From Liopterus haemorrhoidalis (taxonomy: Eukaryota; Arthropoda; Insecta; Coleoptera; Dytiscidae): DNA of 64,000 nucleotides. Location of the stretch: positions 37,773,992 to 37,837,991 of the forward strand of contig OZ020620.1 in NCBI GenBank assembly GCA_963971575.1, written 5' to 3'. Positions 10,922-22,699 of the stretch are shown here, in pieces. Position numbers and translations under genes: made by a program. Position 1 is the stretch's first letter. Every line of letters begins with the position of its first letter. The notes below the pieces were generated by a model. That model saw only the letters and a program-made list of their open reading frames with translations, was not told where the DNA came from and searched no databases.

Positions 10922-12306
10922 TAGCTAAGTTGCAACAAAGAGTGGTCCAGTGATGAGAAATTATTTCACAAATCTTCGACAATCTTGAATTTACTAGCAG
11001 TTAGCTTAGATCAGTGTGTCGTTTCGACTCATCTCCTTATTATACTGAAATTAAGATGTATTCACGTATGTATTTTTGTGAGAAAGTGTATTTTATTTAG
11101 TCTCTTTAGTTATTTAGTATCAATGAAGTGAACTAGTAAATATTTTCGCATTTTATTATATATGTTCTTTTTTCCGCCAGCTTGATATACTACGATGAAA
11201 GCAGACACAAATAATTTAGGTTAAAATCTGTTCCATAAAAGGAACAAATATATCGATGATGACAGAGATTGTAAAAGGATCAACGACCATCTAATACAAC
11301 ACTTTAAATTTAGGTGCGATCCTTCAAATATAAAACGTTCCTTATAAAACGTTCGATTCTCTCAGGAACAGAATCAATTTGTCCTCTAGAACTTCGTCTT
11401 CTAAGGTCCTGAAATTTAAAATAGGGGCAAAATATAACGGCACGACAAAATAAATAAATCGACCGACAAAAGTTGCAGTACAAATTATGTATTCAGCACA
11501 ACAAATTAGTATCGCAATAATGATGTAATTATTGCGATATGTTACTTCATGACAAATTAGGTTCTTTGCACGACAAAAGAGAACATTTGAACTACAATAC
11601 AGTACTGGTTGGTAAATATTTTTTAAAAAATTACAGATAGTCGTTTTAAAAGTTTACAGAAGTCGTAAACATAAGAAAAATACATTGGAACTTGGAATAC
11701 AGTCCATTTGAAGAGACTGTTAAAATTTCTTTCGAGTTAAATTTCCGCATAAGAAATTATATAAATTGATTTATCCGTTCCAGACCCCCAAAATTTACCC
11801 AATATAAATCCTTTTATGTGCCTGTTTCAAAACATGATATTGGTAATCAATGGTAAAACCAGTATTATTCATTTAATTTTGTAATACGTTACTAAATCTG
11901 GTGATTTTAGTAATTGTTGTGTTGTAAATGGACTTTCATGGAACCATATTAACTTGTAAACATGGATTTTCAATGTTAGATTTCATTGTATTAAGGTTCA
12001 ATTCATTCAAAAATTACAAATGTCAGATTGTCATTAATGTAAAATATTTTGTTTCAGAATATCCATTCTAAGATATTATAAATATACAACATAAAAAATT
12101 CGTATTACGTTTCCCTCTTAGTTATGTATTACAAAATGAAACAATATGATCTAGGAAAAAAGGTGTCTATTAGCCATGGAAATTATTTATTTTTAAATTA
12201 GGTTGGCAATATTTCCTCCAGTTTTGAGTTTATATTCAAAACAAATATAAATTTGTATATTTTGTGTATATATATTGTGTCAAATGACAGCCAACATAAC
12301 CTTACT
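10922..12306. other. Mostly unrecognised; ACGACAAA motif cluster
   Basis: No gene is visible. Between 11426 and 11605 the motif (c)acgacaaa and close variants recurs about six times. The reverse motif ttttgtcgt recurs at 12690-13250. Within it, atcgcaataat and attattgcgat (11512-11541) form a small hairpin. These could be subterminal repeats of one large decayed element. Confidence 0.35.
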
Positions 12307-12314
12307 TTCTATAT

Positions 12315-12612
12315 CAGTGTTTCTCAACAGGTGGTCCGCGGACCACCAGTGGTCCCCAGAAAAATTGAAGTCGTCCGTGAAAGTTTTTATATGTGTTTTT
12401 TTTATGCACATTTTTTATGTAAATAATTTATATTTTGTTTATTTTCTGTAAACTCTCTGTGTTTTTCTACAAATAAAATAAATGTATTTAGTAGCACATT
12501 AAATATATTTGTTTTCTTGCAAAAAATAAACCAACAATTATTATTAGTGGTCCGCGTTAGAAAATTATATATTATACTGGTCCGCGGTGCATTTTTTTGT
12601 TGAGAAACACTG
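12315..12612. mobile_element. Non-autonomous hAT element, family H1 (298 bp)
   Basis: The termini CAGTGTTTCTCAACA and TGTTGAGAAACACTG are perfect inverted repeats flanked by an exact 8-bp duplication, ttctatat (12307-12314 and 12613-12620). Internal ggtccgcgg motifs occur near both ends. A second copy with its own exact duplication lies at 59576-59864. The intact duplication indicates a recent insertion. Confidence 0.95.
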
Positions 12613-12754
12613 TTCTATATTACAGTTACTGTACACTCTACACGACTTCACAGATGGCCTACCAGGCTTGTTGTTCACTTCAACATTTTGTCGTTCAACT
12701 GCATATTTTGTCGTTATTTGAAAAATACCGTGCATTTATTCTAAATATATATAT

Positions 12755-13215
12755 GGTCCATTATGCTTAAGCAGAACTAAACGAGATTTTTGTTTTCATA
12801 AGTTCTTTGTTTCACGAAGTCCGTAATTAAATAGGTTATTTCATGTACAAAATGAACAAACTATTAGATCAATTCTGTAAAAAGTTACTGTGTAGTAACG
12901 TTACCACAAGATAAAATATTATAAAAAGTATAATGACTTTCATTCATGATAGTAACTGGCCTTGCTCATAGTGACAAATTTAGTTACTATGATCATAGTA
13001 ACTGAGATACAGAATTGGTCTGTATATGAGACTTGCGTATTTTTTTTAACAAAAAGTCCCATTCAATCATTAAAAGTGATCTCGTGACAACTTAAAAAAA
13101 CAAAAATCCCGTTTAGTTCTGCTTAAACATAATGGACAGAATTTAATTTGTCCATTTTGTAAAGTGGAACTGGATTCAAAAATCCCGTGTAGTTCCACTT
13201 AAACATAATGGTCTA
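12755..13215. mobile_element. Diverged M1-type MITE with doubled right end
   Basis: The left end ATGGTCCATTATGCTTAAG pairs with an inverted end at about 13120-13135 and again at 13195-13213. The internal part ctcgtgacaacttaaaa matches the M1 family (ctcgtgacaacctaaaa). The right terminus appears twice, either by tandem duplication of the end or by a second partial insertion. Confidence 0.65.
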
Positions 13216-13331
13216 TATAATTTGTCGTTAATAAACCATATTTTGTCAAGCCGAGAAATGGAACCCTTTAAAACTTTTTATTTTTTTATTGTTTTCATGT
13301 TTTTCACGTGAATTTTTATTTTTTTTTACAG

Positions 13332-13683
13332 GTTGGGTGAAAGTGAAGGTTCTTATTGTACATTAGCGACATTTCCTTCTGATGCGACGTCGCCAACGTG
13401 TGAGAGACAAAGAAAATCAAGTAAACGATGGTATAGTGAAGGTCGTATGGGAATAGAGAGTAGTCGACAGCAACAGTATAGAACAGGTGCAGCGATGGGT
13501 ATGTCGGCGTTAAGGATGAGGCAAATGGCATCAATGCCAGTGGTAAGAGGTACAGCGCAATGGCAACGTTGCGACCGAACACCACATCTACAATTACCAG
13601 CCCATCATTCACCTTACCATTATCCTGGTGCAGGCAGGTATATGCCTCATCACAGGAACTACAAGAATGTCGTCACCGTGTAA
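13332..13683 (+). CDS. Terminal coding exon of an unrecognised protein
   Basis: A strong acceptor (T-rich tract then acag) precedes an open frame of 116 codons ending in TAA. The first base completes a codon started in an upstream exon, so the intron is phase 2. Codon use and GC content are clearly higher than the surroundings. The segment is rich in Ser, Arg, Met, Gln and His (HHSPYHYPGAGRYMPHHRNY) and has no membrane segment, so it looks like a flexible tail. It ends NVVTV, which fits a class II PDZ-binding C-terminus (hydrophobic-x-hydrophobic). I do not recognise the family. The upstream exons are not visible in the first 13 kb and may lie outside the window. Confidence 0.6.
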
Positions 13684-14165
13684 AAAATATAAAGATGGTG
13701 CGCGATCTCCCATCGTGTAGATACTTTGTATAGCGTAGGTAAGGATTAACGGTAGATGTACTATTTTAAAAAAAAACCAAGTGTGATCCGTCGGTTGTCT
13801 TCATATGTCTCATATCTATGTTGTGCCTCTATTTTTGGCTCATTCTTATCCAACTTTTCAAACATGTCTTTGTTCCTCACGTATTGCTCAGGAACTCTAT
13901 TTGTAAAGCGCATGCATGTAAGCACTCTCTTACAATATAATCACGAAAGATGGCCAGCATGATTATTTTATCTTCAATATTTGAAGTTGGGTATAAGCAC
14001 CAGGCAAATTAAAACTACTATATTATGGGTGTTGGTTAAGTAATTTCCAATTTTTGTCATCTGCGCGCGCATAGTTTGTAGTGCGGTAAAATTAAGGCTA
14101 CCCTTTCAACTACACTTTCAAACTTTTTCACATCATGCAAACTACGAGAGCTATTCAAAAATAAT
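13684..14165 (+). other. Probable 3' UTR of the preceding exon
   Basis: Non-coding, moderately AT-rich sequence follows the stop codon. I find no convincing poly(A) signal before the LINE relic at 14170. The transcript could end here or run on through single-copy sequence downstream. Confidence 0.35.
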
Positions 14166-14169
14166 AATA

Positions 14170-14805
14170 ATATTTATTAATCCTTTAAATACAGGACTGC
14201 ATGTAGGATATGTCAGTACATGAATTTATTATTTTACACAGATTTTGATAAGTAAAACAAGTTATACAATTGATAAAACAATAAAATCATACATTAAATT
14301 ACCCAAAATCAATGTTCCCCATTGGCATGACTACACCAGTCCTTACAAGATTTTAAGAATTCATTAATTGAGTATACACAATGCTCTATAAGAAATACCT
14401 TAATCTTCCGCTTAAATACAGCAAACTGCGTTTCATTTCTGACATGGAATGGCAGTGAATTAAATAATTTAATACCAACAGTTTTTGGTGATTTTTTTGT
14501 CAGTTCCAGCATGTTTACTGGAGTTCTGAAACAATCTTTTCCTCTGGTGTTATATGAATGCTGGTTCAAATGGCGAGCAAAGTATATTTGATTTTTAAAT
14601 ATGTACATAGACCAGCAAGATGTAAATACCAGGAACTGTTAATAATTTGTATTTTACAAAAAGAGGTCTGCATGATTCAGTGCGTCTTTTGTTTGCTATA
14701 CAACGTATTATTCTTTTCTGGGAAATAAATATGTCATCTGCCAGTAAAGTAACCTCCATTTGACTATAAAAATAAAACCAGCATAGATACAAATATTTTA
14801 TTGTA
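14170..14805 (-). mobile_element. Non-LTR retrotransposon 3' end
   Basis: The minus-strand frame at 14309-14608 reads NQHSYNTRGKDCFRTPVNML, then TVGIKLFNSLPFHVRNETQF and a Lys-rich stretch ending CVYSINEFL. This is the conserved tail after the reverse transcriptase thumb in Jockey/CR1-type LINEs. A second frame (14595-14792) covers a little more. The copy lies close to a mariner scrap at 14815. It is 5' truncated, as LINE insertions usually are. Confidence 0.7.
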
Positions 14806-14814
14806 TCTTAAAAC

Positions 14815-14935
14815 TATATATTTTCTTTATTTTTCGACCTAGTCGCCATTTAAATTTAAGCATTTGTCAGCGTTTAACCAGCTTTGAAATTCCTTCTTCA
14901 TAGAACTCTGCCGTCGGCAGACGATAAACCGTTGG
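14815..14935 (-). pseudogene. Mariner transposase C-terminal scrap
   Basis: Read on the minus strand, EFYEEGISKLVKR followed by a frameshifted stretch of the form LNGDYVEK matches the extreme C-terminus of mariner transposases. Only about 40 codons remain. Confidence 0.55.
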
Positions 14936-15721
14936 AAATTACTACAAAAAGACTTTATATAAATTGGTTGTTACAGTTGTTATTTCTAAGTTTATTCAGT
15001 ATGGCTTGTCTGTTTTTTTTTTTGATTTTATGGTTTGGTTTATGTTAAAAATTTAGGAATTTCAACTACAATAAACAGTTCATATTTGTATATATGTATG
15101 TCTGTAACAGTGTTCCTCAACATGCAAATAAACGCCCACTTCAGGTTAAACTCTTCTATATTAGCTTTGTTTGAACAGAAAGTTTGATAGCTTTCGTTAA
15201 TTAGATAGATAAGTTAATTAAAGTGGCGTATACTAAATAATACTGACTACTACGCATGTGCGAACTATAAAACGATTTTAAGACATTTTTAAACTGTTTA
15301 CTTCCATTGTTCAAATATCAAACTACTCAGATTTATTAACTTTGAACTGCTCACCAAAACGATTATGTGCATGTTCTGACTTGTTTCTAACTGTTTTCTG
15401 TTCAAACAACGTTATTAAAACTGTCAATATTTAAATATCACAAGTTGATATAATTAATAATAAGAAGAAAAGTGTATATAAAGTGAATATTGGTACAAAA
15501 TTCAAAAGTAATTATAAATATATAAATTTATTGTATAGTTAATGACTTTATAAAACTCGAATATAGATAATAGGTAGGTGAGGCACTTTTAATGTTTCAC
15601 TAATATTTTTATTTGTCATCCTGACTATTGTTTTGGTGTTAATTTAGTTAAATATTCAACAAAAAATATACTTATTCTGAAAATTTTGTTACGGCGTTTA
15701 TTACAATATTTTACTTGTAAC

Positions 15722-16439
15722 CAGTGATGGGCGTTTACACGTAAACTTTAATTGTTTACGTTTACGTGTAAACTTATGTAATCAATTGGTAAACTTGTCA
15801 ACAATGTAAACAATGTAAACTTTGTAAACTGTCAAATAATGAGGTTAGTTTTAGTTATTTAATACGAATAATATAGAGTTAATGAACTCAGTTCAAAACA
15901 ATAAATTTATTAAAAAATGGTGGGAAGAAACCGAAGGAATAGTTTTGAAGAACTAGGTTTTGTTTTAATTAAAGAAAATGAAAGAAAATATAGGGCGTTA
16001 TGCAAAATTTGCAATGAATCTTTTCGTTATTAAAAAATATAGGCTAATTTTCTTAAAGGTGAAATTTAATGTATTTTGTTATTAAAAAAATTAGACTGAA
16101 TTTTTTAAAGAAAAAAGCTTTTTATTTTTCATATTCATATTTACTATTTTGTATGTAACACCTGTATAATGATGCAAATTCGATTTTTAATAATATGTAT
16201 ATTTTTTTGACCTAATTTTATATACTTAGTTTTTCATTTAAAATAGTTTCATTAAAATTTAATTATTTATAAAAATGTATTGAAAATGAGGTTCTGTAAT
16301 TCAAAACAAGTGCGCATGTCTAAATCATTGTTTACATTGTTTACGTTGTTTACAAGAGTTTTTGTGTTTACTTTACATCAATTGTTTACGCGTCAACAAT
16401 GAGGTAACTTACATCATGTAACTTACGCGCCCATCACTG
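15722..16439 (+). mobile_element. hAT element with BED-finger start (718 bp)
   Basis: The ends CAGTGATGGGCG and CGCCCATCACTG are inverted repeats (the right end reads CGCGCCCATCACTG), flanked by a perfect 8-bp duplication cttgtaac (15714-15721 and 16440-16447). Subterminal sequence is packed with gtttac/gtaaac motifs. An ATG at about 15917 opens a frame reading MVGRNRRNSFEELGF and then RALCKICNESF, the first half of a BED zinc finger as found at the N-terminus of hAT transposases. The rest of the transposase is deleted. Confidence 0.9.
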
Positions 16440-16447
16440 CTTGTAAC

Positions 16448-18611
16448 ACAACGCAAGTTTGTTACAAGAATTTATAGTATTCTCAAAATATGGGATCTGT
16501 ACATGATAGATCAAAATAAATTTTTAAAATGAGTTTGATATAATTTTCACTAAACTTCTATTTATTTTTATTATCACCAATGTTTCATAATTATTTTGAA
16601 ACCTAATATTACAAATTTTAAATTTACATGAAGTGTTTTAATTGTTCTGTTGAGTACCACTGTTGTATTATATTTGCATGATGCTTATAACGTAGTAAAT
16701 ATAACTGAATCGACCATCTTACGTACTTAATGTACAGGTTTTGTCACACTAAGAAAATCTCACGCTGTGATTTGAAACATATTTTAATATATATTCGTAC
16801 TACTTCGTAGATATGTATATTTTTAGTTATTTTGGTATATGTAAAGACTTTTTAGAGTCGTGTGTTGCTATTTGAATCTAGTTTATTCTGCATTTTTTGC
16901 TCTAATATTTAAATGTGATATCTAAAAAGATTAAAATTGTGATTTGTCGAATGTTCACGAATGCAAATACTGAAATAAGTTTTAAAACGTTTTTGTACGA
17001 ATTCAATTTTAAATGTAGATTTGTATAGTGTATACTTATTTTTAATGTATATAGATGTATATGTGTCTGGTTAATGTCTTAGTGTGAAATAACCTGTTTA
17101 AACGAGTGTTTGCAAGTTAGCACTGGTAGATCCGAGCTACTAGCACACATTTTAGTCATAGGAGCTGTAACGATGTTGTGATTTTTTGAATGTAATGTAT
17201 CTCACGATGTCGAATGGCTTTGGAAGCCAAGTTATTAATATTATTAATAGAAGGCTGCTGTAAGCCATGAGCGGCCTATAAGAACATTATTATATACTTA
17301 TATACACCCGAACCCCACTTTGCATCGAAGATGCGTTCTTTATATTATATCGAAATAAACCGAAATTTAATTCGCTGGAAACGGTGAAAAAGGTTCGATT
17401 ATCGTCAATAAAATTTTAATTAATATCGGTTCGTAGATTTGCAACGGTTTGTAAATATCAGACGAAAGCGCAAAGGAGATCGTTAAATTTATCTGAGCTT
17501 GAAATTGATAGTAACAAACTGTTGAAATGTGAAACTGTGAAATACGAACAAATCTAACGAAAGCTTAAAAAAATTATTAGTTAAACCGATGCTCTTTTAA
17601 ATTTTAAAATGAAAACATATTTGAGGAGATGAAGAATGAAGGGCGTTCAGTTTACATGCAAGGGTGCTTCGGAAAGCACTCTCGTCTTCCAAAGCACTCT
17701 TGCCTTGAAAACCAAAGACGTTACGAATTTATAAAAATTAAATGTTGTATTAATTCTTTCATTTTCAATCCCAAAAATACGGCCCAAGTCTACTGCAGAC
17801 AATTTTGAGTTGGCCCGCCATTGAAAAAGGTTGCCTGTTCTTGCTCTAAAGCAGCTTTTTTCAAAATTTTCTCAGCAACCTATTGCAGAAACCGCATTTT
17901 ATATCGCGACCCAATCAGTATATGAAAACTTAAAGACTAAACATGCATTTATTCTGTTCGTCGCCATCCATTTTATTTATTTCACGACTCGTTTAAGGGT
18001 CGATATCTGCAATTTGAAAAAGCTGCGCTAGAGTAAAATTTTCTGAAATTTTGTGATAATACTACTAAGCACGTTCCACTCATTATGGCCTAAAAACAAT
18101 GGGAAAAGCTCATAATCTTTTACTAAATGTTAGTAGCACTACTAGCATATGCAACTACGTACTACTAATTATATTTCTTGTTCTGACTCAGTATCTGGGT
18201 GGTATGTTGCACTCTTTTCATAAACGTCAAATTATTGTAGAATTAAATAAATGATTATGAGCTTGCCAAATTTAAATCAAATACGTCCACATACAAATTT
18301 ATTTTTTTAATTTTTTCTGCGTTATATTATCGCACAGTTGTATTACTATTAAATTCAATCTACACAGTCCAAAACTTTTATGAAAAATAACTAATCCAAA
18401 ATAACGAGTACGCGAGAGAAATACACTCAAGTTAGGGACAATACTGAGTGATAAACTGCGATTTTTTTTTAAAGACTTGCGTCTTTTAACAGATTTTCCA
18501 AACAATACGAATTTGTACGAAACTTTTAAAATATTCGAACGACGCAAATGCGAAATTTGCGATTCAAAGCAAATTGTGAACAGACTTCATAGAACTGTTA
18601 TGTTCCAAATC
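16448..18611. other. Single-copy sequence, possible long 3' UTR
   Basis: No terminal repeats, transposase similarity or convincing frame. The mixed composition with CpG is unlike the repeat-derived parts. It may be part of an extended 3' UTR of the exon at 13332, but nothing in the sequence proves transcription. Confidence 0.3.
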
Positions 18612-18614
18612 TAA

Positions 18615-19519
18615 AGCCTGGTTTACAATAACCTCATAACATAACTCAATACCTATAAAGCAATGGGGAAAACTTTTTAAGATCGCAGCGCCATATGCGG
18701 CAAAGCTGGAACACTCGAAAGTGACATAAACTGTTACTCGTGTATTTGTTTACGTGAAAATGAACACGAGTTGTATTTTTCCTGTTTTCAGAGCTTTTTT
18801 TTTAATTTAAAGGTAATTACGATTTACAAGATATGTAATAATATACTATTCTAAAGAAATTTCAAGAAAATTTTTAGTTTTTCATTGTATTTTTAATTCT
18901 TTTTGACTGTCAATATAATAGCAACAAAAATATATTAATAAAAATTAATATCTCTGCCTGAAAAAGTAGAAAGGCCTTTTAATATATCAACTCATGATTT
19001 AGGCAAATTTTGGATGGGGTAAGTGCTTTTTTTCAGTCTTTTCTTGGACCTAAAAAATCACTTTTCATAAAACGTAACGAGCAAACGTCCATGCATAAGG
19101 CTTGGATTTTTGCCCATTTTTAGTTTTTGGGTTCATAAAAACCTGCTATCCACTTTCTGCCTCCAAACGTCGTTTCAATTGATATTTTCTTCGATTTAGG
19201 TAAATTATGGAATGTTTAAGAGGGATTCTTCCTTATTCACGATTTACATTGTAGCACACAACATAATTGATTGTTTTTTTTTTCCATGATTCACAAAAAT
19301 AAAACACAAACAATAAAAATACATGTATTTCTTCATTGAACAAAACAAAACAATGTCACTTTCGTACCTTCCGCAAATTGCTACCAGATGTCAGGGCGTT
19401 TAGGAAGTTTCCCCTATGGGTTTGACCCTTCAAAACAACTGTTTGCCGTAAACAGAACAAAGAAAGTAGTGTAATTTTTATGTTTATGTATCCATAACAT
19501 GTCTATTATAAACCAGGCT
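18615..19519. mobile_element. PIF/Harbinger-like TIR element (905 bp) with THAP-family interior
   Basis: The ends AGCCTGGTTTACAATA and TATTATAAACCAGGCT are inverted repeats with one mismatch, flanked by TAA on both sides (18612-18614 and 19520-19522), fitting the 3-bp target duplication of PIF/Harbinger. Internally, 18653-19419 resembles the THAP-bearing element at 5001-5820: it has gatcgcagcgcc near the left and an inverted cccctatgg near the right. Either a THAP-family copy is nested here, or both share an old scaffold. No coding capacity. Confidence 0.7.
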
Positions 19520-19802
19520 TAAGTATGACTGCTTTCTAGGCGTGTGATTTGCATACTCAACCAAGCACTTGCGTAACCAAGAATACGAAGCGCTTTTTCC
19601 AGCTACAATGGCCAGGAAATTTTATAATTGCGTTCGATCTTGGTGCGTATGAGTTTGAAGAACGGTGTGAGTCAAGAAAGCAGTTCATGTAGTCCATAAA
19701 AGCACAATAACTAGTATGATAACTCTGTTGGCTCCGTTGATATTTTTTGTAATTTGTGTACTTGCGCATTTTGCTGCGCACACAGTAATGATAATTTCTA
19801 AC

Positions 19803-19890
19803 GGTTTATTATCATTAGACACAAGCGCAGAGCAATTTTAATACACTTGTATAAACTCGTCTTGCGCTTTCGTCAAATGATAGTAAACTG
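19803..19890. other. Imperfect long hairpin (miRNA-precursor-like)
   Basis: The left arm ggtttattatcattagac pairs with the right arm gtcaaatgatagtaaact. Pairing continues through aagcgca/tgcgctt, giving roughly 30 positions with three mismatches and two G-U pairs around a loop of about 25 nt. The geometry would suit an animal miRNA precursor but equally a small decayed inverted repeat. No known mature miRNA seed is recognised. Confidence 0.35.
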
Positions 19891-19994
19891 CTGGAAATGT
19901 AAAACAAACCTATACATGTTCTATTGCTGACCGTTCGTTACGAGGTTACGCAAATTTGGCCAGCTAATCCCCGAAGTCATAATACTGTGTTATA

Positions 19995-20547
19995 GGGGAA
20001 GCCGGGGCATAACGGTCACCTTAAGGATTATCTTTAATAAAATCTTAAGGAATATCGTAAAAAATTTCGAAATACTTTTATTCGTAAGATGATTTATTAT
20101 TAAATTATTACAAACAGTAAAAAACTTAAGTAAAATACAAAAATAAAATTTATGGTGATATAAAAAAAGCTTCCTTGTGTTCATTTTGCCCCAATGTCGG
20201 GGCAGAATGAGCACGGGCGTGGTATAATGGGCTAAAATCTAGCGCAGAATGAACACACGTGAGTGCATTCCTCATCGTTATCATCTTCTCCAGCGCAAGA
20301 ACAATGTTCCCACTTCCCACATGCTCTGCACTGGAGCAATCAACGTCTGGATATGTGTGAAAAATATATCAACACAGCATAAAAACACGTTTCACCAATT
20401 TACAAATGTAAACCAGCTCTCAGTCATACAACCACTCTCGGAAGACACTAGTGTAGTGAACGTGATTGGAATGCACCCAAACATGGCATGCTTTAACAGC
20501 GAAAAGGAGCCCGTTATACCCCGGGAGCTTTATGCCCCGGCTTCCCC
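19995..20547. mobile_element. TA-flanked MITE (553 bp)
   Basis: GGGGAAGCCGGGGCAT on the left is matched by the inverted ATGCCCCGGCTTCCCC on the right, with TA at both edges (19993-19994 and 20548-20549). The flanks (19950-19993 and 20550-20592) resemble uninterrupted sequence at 20945-21030, which acts as a related empty site. The frame of 119 codons within it resembles no protein I know. Confidence 0.85.
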
Positions 20548-20591
20548 TACTATAATGAAAGGGGATAGGGCATATTTTAATCATGTAGTTT

Positions 20592-20884
20592 TATCTCAGA
20601 CGAACTAATAGAGAGGGTATCGTGCGTTCATACTCATGTAAACATCGTAGCCAGAGAGATTGACAAAGAAAGATATATAAATACGTATATTTTGTCTCAA
20701 ACTAAGGTCGACGTGTGCACTAAACGTGTTTTCAGTCGGTAATTTATGTTACTGAGGAACCAATAAGATCAGTTCCTCTGAGCTCTTTGCTCAAGTCTTT
20801 AGTTTGAGATAGATGTCTTTGTTAATCCCTTAGGCTATGCAAATTTCGCGTTATGCCTTCTCTATTAGTAGTTCATCTGAGCTA
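20592..20884. mobile_element. Foldback element (about 293 bp)
   Basis: The left arm (tctcagacgaactaatagag, then attgacaaagaaagatat and tctcaaactaag) is inverted in the right arm (tagtttgagata, gtctttgttaatc, attagtagttcatctgagc). The arms are about 75-80% identical by eye, so it is older than the MITE next to it. It begins immediately after the tagttttat block shared with 21020-21032. Confidence 0.65.
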
Positions 20885-22085
20885 TAAACATACCTATTGT
20901 TACATTTACTACTGCGCATTGTGCTAGGCGCACGTTTCAAGGTCACTCAGGTTTGGCCAGCTAAATCGCCAGTCATAAACTGTTATACTGTGGTAAAATA
21001 GGCTAGGACATATTTTGATTATGTAGTTTTATAGATACTTCGAAAATAACGTAAAACTAAACGACCCAAAGTGGGGTCTATGGTGTATATTATATATTTA
21101 TATATTATGTTATATTTAGGTCGGTCGTACGGCCGCCCAACTTTACAAATTTTCAAATGTGATCCCACGACTGATAAATTTTCTATATTATTACAAGAAT
21201 AGTTACTATACCAAAAAAAAAAGATGAAATATTTATATGATTAACGATAATACTGATGGTATCCAATAAATAGATGTTTATTTTTTAAATTGAGAATATA
21301 CAGTACTATATAATTTATTATATTTGTAAATATGAGATTTATATTGGAGACTATGATGTCGCGCGGTTGTAATGTCTGCTAGTAGGTCTGTGTGTTTCTG
21401 TCTGTCTGTCTGTTTTAATAAGTGTAGCGTCGTGTTGTAATCCTCTGATCTCATGTGGCGCTCCCCCCCTCTAGAGTATTATTAAAGAGCGTATCTGTTC
21501 CGTCGGGGCGCCTCGTTAAACGTCGCAGTTACGTCTTCACGTTCCCCCCCACAAACATGTTCTGCAGATTTATTATATTATACAGCTCTTTTTATAATTA
21601 TATTGAGATTTTTATATATTATATATATATTTATACAAGTGTATACTGTGATTTAATTGCGGTTAAGTTTTAAAAATGGAGCCAGGAACGCGCAGTCGAG
21701 GGTGTTTTGCACACGTTAACACTTTAACCACGGTAACCGGACAAGTTACTTACTTTACATGCATTGCTACTCTCGAAGTTAAAGATTCGCATCACTTTAA
21801 ACCTGCATATAAACATTTAATTTAAGGTTAAAATGAACTCTAGGTTTTAGTAATTCATTTACAAACTGTGATAGTTAAAACCCGATGTTAAAATCATCTT
21901 AAATACACGTCTTAATATTGCTTTGATGTCCATCTACCATCAGGGATTACATATTTTATCACTTTCATTATTATATCGCTGATTGGCGTGAAAAAAGTGT
22001 CAAGTCTTATCTTTTTACGTATGCGTTATCTCCGTTTTCGCCTCAATCAGTGATATTATAAACATATGTACAAGGATTGCTTTTA
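20885..22085. other. Unrecognised; contains diverged duplicate of 19.9-20.6 kb
   Basis: 20945-21032 (tttggccagcta, cagtcataaactg, gacatattttgattatgtag) is a diverged copy of the sequence around the MITE at 19995. The rest, including gtctgtctgtctgt at 21398 and a TA-rich run near 21610, holds no gene that I can support. Confidence 0.45.
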
Positions 22086-22099
22086 TATTTTGGGATTTG

Positions 22100-22640
22100 A
22101 GATCAAAAACAATTATTTATCAACAAAAATGGCTTTATTGTTTTTCAAAATATTCTCCATGAAGATCAATACACTTGTGCATGCGTTTGAACCAATTTTC
22201 AAAGCACTTTTTCCACTCCGATTGATGCATTTTCCACTCCGATTGTCAAATTATGTGGGATTCAACGTGAAGTCTTTTTGACAGCCAAATGTTCATGCAA
22301 TAGTGAATGTATGCTGGTCCCACTAATGCCCAAGAATACCTCAATCTCACGATAAGTCACATGGCGATTTTACTGTATCAGTTCACCTACGGCATCAATG
22401 TTTTCCGGAACGATAATTTTGGACGACCTTCACGAAATTCATCCTTAAGAGGCCACGGTTGAAGTCTGCAAACCATCGATAAACAGTAGTCCTTAATGGT
22501 GCTTCATCGCCAAAAGTCGTATTAAGTTCATCGACGCACTGTTGTTGGGTTAATCCACGTTTAAAGTTAATAATCGCTCGAAAATGTTAACGATTTAATT
22601 CCATTTTTAGCCGAGATGAATGTTTTGTAACAGTAGTCCT
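22100..22640 (-). pseudogene. Mariner transposase relic with internal deletion
   Basis: On the minus strand the N-terminal helix-turn-helix region can be followed through several frame breaks: TVYRWFADFNRG, then LKDEFREGRP. It joins almost directly to the C-terminal block ENWFKRMHKCIDLHGEYF, so the catalytic DD-D core is deleted. A small duplication (tttttccactccgattg) sits near the junction. A second partial copy of tttgtaacagtagtccttga-type sequence follows at 22620-22670. Clearly inactive. Confidence 0.7.
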
Positions 22641-22699
22641 TGATGGTACTTCATCGCCAAAAGTCACATAACATTCCTTCACATTTTTATCAGGTTTAG

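Noticed and set aside
13316..13612. 98-codon minus-strand ORF opposite the terminal exon
   Set aside because: It is the antisense shadow of the exon at 13332, which has a proper acceptor, codon use and stop.
20249..20608. 119-codon plus-strand ORF
   Set aside because: It runs across the end of a MITE (19995-20547) into flanking DNA and resembles no known protein.
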